From positions 1 to 19,224 of the forward strand of contig JAGHUB010000094.1 in NCBI GenBank assembly GCA_018065025.1: DNA of 19,224 bases, given 5' to 3'. The notes beneath the pieces are model-generated. The model had not been told where the DNA came from, searched no databases, and saw nothing but the letters and a program-made list of their open reading frames with translations. Source of the stretch: Candidatus Equihabitans merdae. Its GTDB lineage: Bacteria; Bacillota; Clostridia; Lachnospirales; Lachnospiraceae. The position numbers were made by a program, and so were the translations under genes. Shown here in pieces: positions 13,538 through 19,224 of the stretch; position 1 is the first letter of the stretch, and each line of letters opens with the position of its first letter.

Positions 13538-14590
13538 TTAGATGCCCAGCACCGTTTTGCGGATATTTGCTGCAAAGGCTTGAATCTCATCTTCGATGCC
13601 TTCTGCTTTCCTGGCAGAATCCGGATCGTGGGCCGTCTTCATCAAAGCAAATTTGGGCGGCAGGATGGCGGTCTTATTCATGCACATGGATCCCAGCACC
13701 TGTCTGGCCACCAGGTCGCTGCCGGAATAACCAGACACCACCACAGCATACACATATTTATAATAGAGATCATTCTGGGTCAGCAGACTGGTCAGTCGGT
13801 TAAACATGGCCATCATGTTGGCACTGACAGAATCATTGTAATTGGGACACAGGCAAAGAAGCACATCGCTTTCCAGAATGGCCGGCAGCACTTCCTCTGA
13901 CATAGGTCCGCCATAGAAGCAGGTGTCATTTTGAGCAAAATGCAAACAAGCCTCAAAGGAGCAGCCCCGGCAATCATGGATGGTGCCATTTTGTAAAGAA
14001 ATCTCCCGCTTGGAGAACTGATCCGGCAGATGGGATAAGACCTGACGGCCCATCCACAGGGTGTTGGACCGCTTATTATCCGAAGCATGAAGCATAAGGA
14101 TTCTGGGATTGTCGTATACCGGCAGATAGAAGTCCAGCAATCTCTCACCCAATGCACGAATCTGAGCTACATAGGTCTGATAATAATTAAGATCAAGAAG
14201 GCGCGCTTTGATGTGATGGTTGTAAAGAGACCCGGTACCTTCTACCAGAGGCTTGCCCGGCAGGGCTCCTCCTGCCATGTTGACAGCTAATGCCAGTTCC
14301 TGGGCCAGGTTCTTGGTGAAGAGCTCGCTATTGCCATCCACCACCATGCCTACCAGAGAACCTTCAAAACAATCGCCGCACTGACGAATATCCCGAAGTA
14401 GCTGATAGAATTCAAGAGGTGCCCCCAGTTCATCTAAAGCCAGGGTAAAAAGGATCAATCGGTTAGTCCCATCCTTAACGATATAATCAGGACCAAACTC
14501 TGTCACAGGCAGCTCAAAGAGAGCCTCTTTCAAAGCCTCTCCGATTCTTTCATTATGCCCGATTCTGACCAGACTGATTTCTCGCTTCAT
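13538..14590 (-). CDS. NADPH-dependent FMN reductase / iron-sulfur flavoprotein-like, tandem flavodoxin folds
   Basis: A 350-residue cytoplasmic flavoprotein. The C-terminal half (about 160-350) is a flavodoxin-like FMN reductase domain: RILMLHASDNKRSNTLW (163-179, phosphate-binding loop), a Cys cluster C207-x2-C210-x4-C215-x8-C224 that could hold an iron-sulfur centre, SDVLLCLCPNYNDSVSANMM (241-260) and VVVSGYSGSD (283-292). The N-terminal half (about 1-155) has a similar pattern (LILFTLALDELGAP, LVEGTGSLYN) and looks like a second, diverged flavodoxin-like domain without the Cys cluster. The redox partner and substrate are unknown. I chose the ATG at 14590 (AGGA just upstream); a GTG at 14635 in frame has a poor ribosome site. 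It sits directly upstream of the FMN-controlled ribU unit, matching its need for FMN, and diverges from the RND gene. Confidence 0.82.
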   Translation of the reverse strand: MKREISLVRIGHNERIGEALKEALFELPVTEFGPDYIVKDGTNRLILFTLALDELGAPLEFYQLLRDIRQCGDCFEGSLVGMVVDGNSELFTKNLAQELALAVNMAGGALPGKPLVEGTGSLYNHHIKARLLDLNYYQTYVAQIRALGERLLDFYLPVYDNPRILMLHASDNKRSNTLWMGRQVLSHLPDQFSKREISLQNGTIHDCRGCSFEACLHFAQNDTCFYGGPMSEEVLPAILESDVLLCLCPNYNDSVSANMMAMFNRLTSLLTQNDLYYKYVYAVVVSGYSGSDLVARQVLGSMCMNKTAILPPKFALMKTAHDPDSARKAEGIEDEIQAFAANIRKTVLGI

Positions 14591-14664
14591 GTTTCCTGAT
14601 ACCTTTTCTTTATATGAAAAAATAACTCCTCCCACACACCCTTGCTATTATCCTTTGATTATAG

Positions 14665-14693
14665 ATTTTAAGCGTCCGTTTTCCCATGGTCAA
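14665..14693 (-). promoter_or_regulatory. Promoter for the flavoprotein gene
   Basis: On the minus strand TTGACC (14693-14688), a 17-base spacer and TAAAAT (14670-14665), each 5/6 to consensus. The start near 14658 gives about 68 nt of leader to the chosen ATG. GGAGGAG lies at about 14632-14626 with no start codon at the right distance. Confidence 0.75.
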
Positions 14694-14767
14694 CCGCTGT
14701 GTTTATAGACTTTTTATAGATATCCAATTGAGATAAATCATTCAGAAGAGTAAAATATCCTATGCTG

Positions 14768-14787
14768 TGCTCTACTATAATTGAGCA
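14768..14787 (+). promoter_or_regulatory. -10 of the RND gene inside an inverted repeat (possible operator)
   Basis: A perfect TATAAT (14776-14781) lies in the centre of TGCTC - 10 bases - GAGCA, so a repressor dimer at the repeat would block it. No good -35 is seen 16-18 bases upstream, which would fit an activated or weak promoter. The expected start near 14788 gives about a 40-nt leader. Confidence 0.5.
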
Positions 14788-14827
14788 TTTTATACACACT
14801 GAATAATTAAAAAAGTGAAAGTACTAT

Positions 14828-17800
14828 ATGGAAAAATTTAGCGTAAAAAAACCATTTACTATTCTGGTAGCTGTTATCGTCATCCTCCTTCTCGGAGCAG
14901 TGTCGCTGACCCGTATTACAACTGACTTGATGCCGGAGATGAACTTCCCATACCTGTTGATCATCACGCCGGATCCCGGTGCTTCACCGGAACGTATCGA
15001 GGCCGAAGTTTCCACACCTCTGGAAAATTCCCTTGGTACTCTGTCTCATGTCAAAAACGTCTATTCCGTCAGCAGTGAAAACTACTCTTTGGTCCAGCTG
15101 GAATTTGAAGACGGCACCGACATGGACAGTGCAATGGTTCGTGTCTCTTCCGCCATCAACCAGGTTGCTCAGACTCTTCCCGATGGCTGCGGCACCAGTA
15201 CCCTGATGGAAATCAGTATGGACATGGTGGCCACCGCTTATCTGGCAGTTGAGCACGACGGCTACGATATCTACGAGCTGTCCGACTACGCCGACCAGAC
15301 ATTGATTCCGGCTCTGAAACGAGTAGACGGTGTGGCTTCCATCTCAGATATCGGTCTGGTAGAACGTACCGTTCAGGTAGAGCTTAACGATGAGAAAATC
15401 AATGCTCTCAATGACCGCATCCTGGCCACCACTTCTGAGGAGCTGGACAAGGCTCTGAAGAAACTGGAAGATGCCAAGGCTAAAGTCAAAGACGGTCAGG
15501 CCCAGTTGGATGCTCAGAAGGCAACCTTCGGTGAAATGCTTGGCTCCGCCATCGGCAGCTCTCTTGAGCAGCCTGCCGAAAGTGCTTCCGCCGCTTTGAA
15601 GGCCCAGCTGGAAAGCCTGCTGGCCCAGTTAAATAACATTCGTAACGGCAACACACCGGGTAACTCCGCCATCAACGGAGCCACCGATCTGGCCACCGCT
15701 GCTGCTGAGGCTACTCAGAAAGTCGCTGCCGCGCAGCAGGCTGTGGCTGCTGCCCAGGCCAATATGGCCGCTGCAGACGCCGCTGTTGCCGGTGCCCAGG
15801 CCAACTATGATACCGCTGTGGCCGCTCTGCAGAGTGCTCCGGAAGATCCCGATGGTTCTCTTCAGGCTGCTGTAGACAGTGCACTGGCTGCCTTGAACGA
15901 AGCCACCACTGCTCAGGGCGCTGCCCAGGGTCAGCTGACTGCCGCTCAGGCAAATCTCGCCGCTGCCCAGGCTGAACTGGATGCCATCAATGCCGCTATC
16001 GCAGCAGCTCAGGAAAATGCTTCCGGCGCTGCCGCCGCCATTATTCCCAACACACTTAATGGTCTGGACAGCACTATTAGCGGTCTCTACTCCGTAGCCG
16101 ATCAGATTCCCGGCATCATTTCCATGCTGGAAACTACTGTGGGTGCCCTGTCTCAGGCTGAACTGGAAGCTGCTGTTGGTTTCGCCACTGCCGCTATCCA
16201 GCTGGCCGATGCCGAAAAAGAACTGACCACAGCCATGGACCAGTATGAGGCAGCCCGCACAACCGCTTTGGCCAATGCCAATGTGGACCAGCTGGTCTCC
16301 CCTGCCACACTGTCATCCATGATTTACGCCCAGAACCTCAGCATGCCGGCAGGTTATATCGATGACAAAGACAGCAACGACTGGCTTCTGAAGATCGGTG
16401 ATGAATTTGACTCACCGGAGGATCTGGCTCAGACACTGCTGTGCGACCTTGGGGACAAGATCGGTTCTGTCCGTCTGACAGACGTAGCCGATGTCACCAT
16501 TATCGACAATGCAGGAAGCAGCTATGCCCGCTTAAATGGTCAGCCAGGTATCGCTCTTAACATTTTCAAAGGTTCCACAGCCAGCACCAGCAACGTCTCC
16601 AAAGCACTTAAAGCCACCATTGCCGACATGGAAGCCGAAGATCCGGGTCTCCATGTTGTCAGCATGATGGACCAGGGTGACTACATCGACATGCTGATTT
16701 CCGATATCCTGCAGAGTATCCTCATCGGTGCTCTTCTGGCTATCATCGTTCTGGCTCTCTTCCTGAAGACAGTTAAGCCAACCCTGATCGTTGCCATCAG
16801 CATTCCCCTGTCAGTCCTCTTCGCCATCGTCTTGATGTATTTCTCAGATCTGACACTCAACATGATGACCCTGTCAGGTCTGGCCCTTGGTATCGGTATG
16901 TTGGTAGATAACTCCATCGTTGTTATGGAAAATATTTACCGACTAAGACTAAAGGGTGTTCCGGCACCACGTGCTGCGGTTCAGGGTACTAAACAGGTAG
17001 CCGGTGCTATCGTATCTTCCACATTAACCACCGTCTGCATCTTCGTGCCCATGGCCTTTACCACCGGCACCATCCGCACACTGGTTATTCCTCTGGCACT
17101 TTCCATTTCCTACTGCCTGGCAGCCTCACTGATCATCTCCATGACCGTAGTTCCGGCCTCCGCCAGCACCATCCTTCGAAATGCCACTCAGAAGCCGGAC
17201 CGTGTATGGGATCGCATTCAGAACGCTTACGGCAAAGCCCTTCGCTTCTGTCTCCACCATAAACTGCCGGTCCTGCTTGGCACTGTAGCCCTCTTGGTTC
17301 TGTGCCTGATCAGACTCTTCACCATGGGTATCATCGTCCTGCCGGAAACCGACGCCGGTTACATCAATGTCAGCGTCACCACTCCGGAAGAAGCCACCCG
17401 CGAAGAATCCTACGCTATGGCCGATGACTATATGAATGCTCTGCTGTCTATCGACGGCATCACAGAAGTAGGTGTTATGGATGCCGGCAGCTCTGCCAGC
17501 CTGGTTTCTTCAATGGCCTCTTCAGATGACAGCTACGGTTCCTACCTATACTTTATTACCGTAGACGATGATATCTGGGGCAACAAAACAGAAGCCCTGA
17601 AGGAAGCCATCACAGACCGCACTTCTTCTCTGAAGGGTGAGATGGAGATTGCTTCTGCCGGTATGACGGATATGTCAGCCCTTACCGAAAGTGGTCTTTC
17701 CATTGATATCTATGGCAATACCATGGAGACCCTGACAAGCATCAGTGAAGATGTCATGGCAATGGTTGAAGAGATCGAAGGTTTCGAAGATGTTTCCAAC

Positions 17801-19057
17801 GGCACCGAGGAAAATGAACAGGCTCTGCACCTGGTCATCGACAAGGATAAAGCCATGGCTGAGGGTCTCACTGTAGCTCAGATCTTTGGTGAGATCAGTC
17901 AGCGACTGACTACCAGCGTTACTTCAACCAGTGTCACCATCAATGATATGAACATGGATGTTGTGATCCACGACACCACCAATGAACTGACCGTGGAAAA
18001 TATCCTGGACATGGAGATCGAGAAGCCCAACACAGGAGCTGCCCAGAGCGGTGACATGAGTGCTATGCTGGATGCCTTCGGTGATGAGGATGAAGAAGAC
18101 GAAAACGCCTCTGATTCCGATGATACTGATGAGGATGCCGACAACGAAGAGGACGAGGAGGAAGAAGATGTCTTCTATCTGAGAGACTTCGCTACTTTGG
18201 AAAAGATCGACGCTCCTTCCGCTATGCGTCATGAGAATCTGACTCGTTACATGACTGTCACAGCCACAACAGCCGATGGTTACAACACCACCCTCTTAAG
18301 CCGTGAACTGACAGCTAAGCTGGATAATTACGAGTTGCCTGCCGGTTACTCCATCAGCATGGGCGGTGAATCTGATCAGGTTATGAAGATGGTTAAACAG
18401 TTGCTGCCTCTGGTAGCCATGGCCATCGCCTTCATCTATCTGGTCATGGTGGCTCAGTTCCAGAGTCTGCTGTCACCCTTCATCGTCATGTTCACCATTC
18501 CACTGGCCTTCACCGGTGGCATGATTGCCCTGATTCTTTCCGGACAGCCACTGTCCGTTCTGTCCATCGTCGGTTTCCTGATCCTGGTGGGCACCATCGT
18601 TAATAACGGTATCGTTTTCGTTGACTACACCAACCAGTTACGACAAGGCGGTATGAAGCGTCACGATGCCCTTATCGCCACAGGTAAGACCCGTATGCGT
18701 CCTATTCTGATGACTGCCATGACAACCATCCTGGCTATGGTCAAGCTCCTGACCGGCAACGGTATGGGTTCTCAGATGGGCAAGGGTATGGCTACTGTTA
18801 TCACAGGTGGTCTGATCTATGGTACTTTGATGACTCTGTTCGTCATCCCCATGCTCTACGACATCTTGTTTAAGAAACAGCCGCTGAACATCGATGTAGG
18901 CGACGACCTGGATGATGAGATGGACGACGCTGCTGAATTCATCGCCTCTCAGGAGAATGCCGACATTTACTTTGATGAAGATGAAATCGAAGACGATGTT
19001 GATATGCCGGAAGTCTATGATGATATCGACGATGACCTAGATGACTACTTAGATTAA
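14828..19057 (+). CDS. RND-family transporter permease with large coiled-coil insertion
   Basis: A 1409-residue inner-membrane permease of the HAE/AcrB-like RND superfamily, which exports substrates using the proton gradient. Family members are usually 1000-1100 residues. Seen: TM1 (about 11-28) and RITTDLMPEMNFP (29-41), the TM4 motif LGIGMLVDNSIVVMENIYR (687-705), TM10 GTIVNNGIVFVDY (1255-1267) and RMRPILMTAMTT (1289-1300). Residues about 194-486 are an Ala/Gln-rich coiled-coil insertion where the docking domain begins. A run of acidic residues lies at 1086-1114 and the C-terminal 50 residues are also acidic. AcrB's Asp-Asp and Lys relay reads D694-N695 and N1259 here. The ATG at 14828 has only a weak GAAAG site. 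It stands alone between its promoter and a terminator, with no membrane-fusion or outer-membrane partner nearby; the substrate is unknown. Confidence 0.9.
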   Translation: MEKFSVKKPFTILVAVIVILLLGAVSLTRITTDLMPEMNFPYLLIITPDPGASPERIEAEVSTPLENSLGTLSHVKNVYSVSSENYSLVQLEFEDGTDMDSAMVRVSSAINQVAQTLPDGCGTSTLMEISMDMVATAYLAVEHDGYDIYELSDYADQTLIPALKRVDGVASISDIGLVERTVQVELNDEKINALNDRILATTSEELDKALKKLEDAKAKVKDGQAQLDAQKATFGEMLGSAIGSSLEQPAESASAALKAQLESLLAQLNNIRNGNTPGNSAINGATDLATAAAEATQKVAAAQQAVAAAQANMAAADAAVAGAQANYDTAVAALQSAPEDPDGSLQAAVDSALAALNEATTAQGAAQGQLTAAQANLAAAQAELDAINAAIAAAQENASGAAAAIIPNTLNGLDSTISGLYSVADQIPGIISMLETTVGALSQAELEAAVGFATAAIQLADAEKELTTAMDQYEAARTTALANANVDQLVSPATLSSMIYAQNLSMPAGYIDDKDSNDWLLKIGDEFDSPEDLAQTLLCDLGDKIGSVRLTDVADVTIIDNAGSSYARLNGQPGIALNIFKGSTASTSNVSKALKATIADMEAEDPGLHVVSMMDQGDYIDMLISDILQSILIGALLAIIVLALFLKTVKPTLIVAISIPLSVLFAIVLMYFSDLTLNMMTLSGLALGIGMLVDNSIVVMENIYRLRLKGVPAPRAAVQGTKQVAGAIVSSTLTTVCIFVPMAFTTGTIRTLVIPLALSISYCLAASLIISMTVVPASASTILRNATQKPDRVWDRIQNAYGKALRFCLHHKLPVLLGTVALLVLCLIRLFTMGIIVLPETDAGYINVSVTTPEEATREESYAMADDYMNALLSIDGITEVGVMDAGSSASLVSSMASSDDSYGSYLYFITVDDDIWGNKTEALKEAITDRTSSLKGEMEIASAGMTDMSALTESGLSIDIYGNTMETLTSISEDVMAMVEEIEGFEDVSNGTEENEQALHLVIDKDKAMAEGLTVAQIFGEISQRLTTSVTSTSVTINDMNMDVVIHDTTNELTVENILDMEIEKPNTGAAQSGDMSAMLDAFGDEDEEDENASDSDDTDEDADNEEDEEEEDVFYLRDFATLEKIDAPSAMRHENLTRYMTVTATTADGYNTTLLSRELTAKLDNYELPAGYSISMGGESDQVMKMVKQLLPLVAMAIAFIYLVMVAQFQSLLSPFIVMFTIPLAFTGGMIALILSGQPLSVLSIVGFLILVGTIVNNGIVFVDYTNQLRQGGMKRHDALIATGKTRMRPILMTAMTTILAMVKLLTGNGMGSQMGKGMATVITGGLIYGTLMTLFVIPMLYDILFKKQPLNIDVGDDLDDEMDDAAEFIASQENADIYFDEDEIEDDVDMPEVYDDIDDDLDDYLD

Positions 19058-19105
19058 TATTGGTTCACTACTTCTGAGCGGATATCAAACTCCTTTGGGT
19101 AAACG

Positions 19106-19139
19106 AAAGGGTGCTGCACACATGCGCAGCACCCTTTTT
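19106..19139 (+). terminator. Intrinsic terminator of the RND gene
   Basis: AAAGGGTGCTGC (19106-19117) and GCAGCACCCTTT (19126-19137) pair over 12 bp around an 8-base loop, and the T-run extends to 19139. It lies about 50 bases after the RND stop. The remaining 85 bases to the window end hold only a weak GAGAG/CTCTC hairpin followed by TTTT, possibly a back-up terminator. Confidence 0.93.
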
Positions 19140-19224
19140 CTTGCTTGATATGAAGTTCGTTTACAGAGAGGCTTGCTTGTGAACGCTCTCTTTTATCCGG
19201 CTTATACAGGACAATCGATTTGAT

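Noticed and set aside
14591..14635. GTG start at 14635 for the flavoprotein
   Set aside because: It has no well-spaced ribosome site and the extra residues do not resemble the domain; the ATG at 14590 fits better, though not with certainty.
15690..16020. Tandem DNA repeat within the RND gene
   Set aside because: The Ala/Gln-rich segment repeats at protein level only; codons vary and I see no fixed-length DNA unit.
1..19224. Mobile element, prophage or CRISPR content
   Set aside because: No transposase, integrase, phage structural gene, direct-repeat array or attachment-site pair was seen; the genes are metabolic or transport functions with uniform codon use by eye.

Overview
The window looks like a chromosomal segment of a low-to-mid GC Firmicute, most likely a gut-type Clostridia (Lachnospiraceae-like). 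This is inferred from strong GGAGG-type ribosome-binding sites, TTGACA/TATAAT-type promoters, an FMN riboswitch that ends in an intrinsic terminator, an ECF-type riboflavin transporter, and a glutamate dehydrogenase very close to the Clostridium symbiosum type. I see no prophage, insertion sequence, CRISPR array, tRNA or rRNA.

Layout. Ten of the eleven large genes, plus one short leader ORF, are on the minus strand. Read in their direction of transcription (right to left) they are: a tandem-flavodoxin flavoprotein (13538-14590); an FMN-riboswitch-controlled ribU followed by a Nudix hydrolase (11770-13119); a phenylalanine operon with a Phe-rich leader peptide, an attenuator, a DAHP synthase and a prephenate dehydratase (9522-11632); glutamate dehydrogenase (7938-9287); a 1529-residue multidomain protein (HD, helical repeats, NMNAT-like nucleotidyltransferase, GNAT-like, PRTase-like) coupled to an unusual LDH/MDH-fold protein (1931-7797); and an alanine/glycine:cation symporter followed by trmL, which runs off the left edge (1-1796). 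The only plus-strand gene is a 1409-residue RND transporter (14828-19057) with its own promoter and terminator, divergent from the flavoprotein.

How the genes work together. Several units fit amino-acid and cofactor metabolism: aromatic precursor and phenylalanine synthesis, ammonium/glutamate exchange, amino-acid uptake, flavin uptake with a flavoprotein next door, and a probable nucleotide/NAD-related fusion protein paired with an NAD-fold dehydrogenase.

Most notable points. (1) An overlooked 24-codon ORF (11558-11632), six of whose codons are Phe, lies ahead of an intrinsic terminator, and an alternative pairing can be drawn. This is the classic layout of ribosome-mediated transcription attenuation, here in front of aroF-pheA. 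(2) The DAHP synthase has Ser and Asn where two of the four family metal ligands (Cys, Asp) should be. (3) The 1529-residue fusion and its partner dehydrogenase, which lacks usual LDH/MDH catalytic residues, look like an uncharacterised two-gene system. (4) The RND transporter carries an Ala-rich coiled-coil insertion of about 290 residues in its docking-domain region, plus two strongly acidic segments. All functional calls come from reading the sequence; no search was run.
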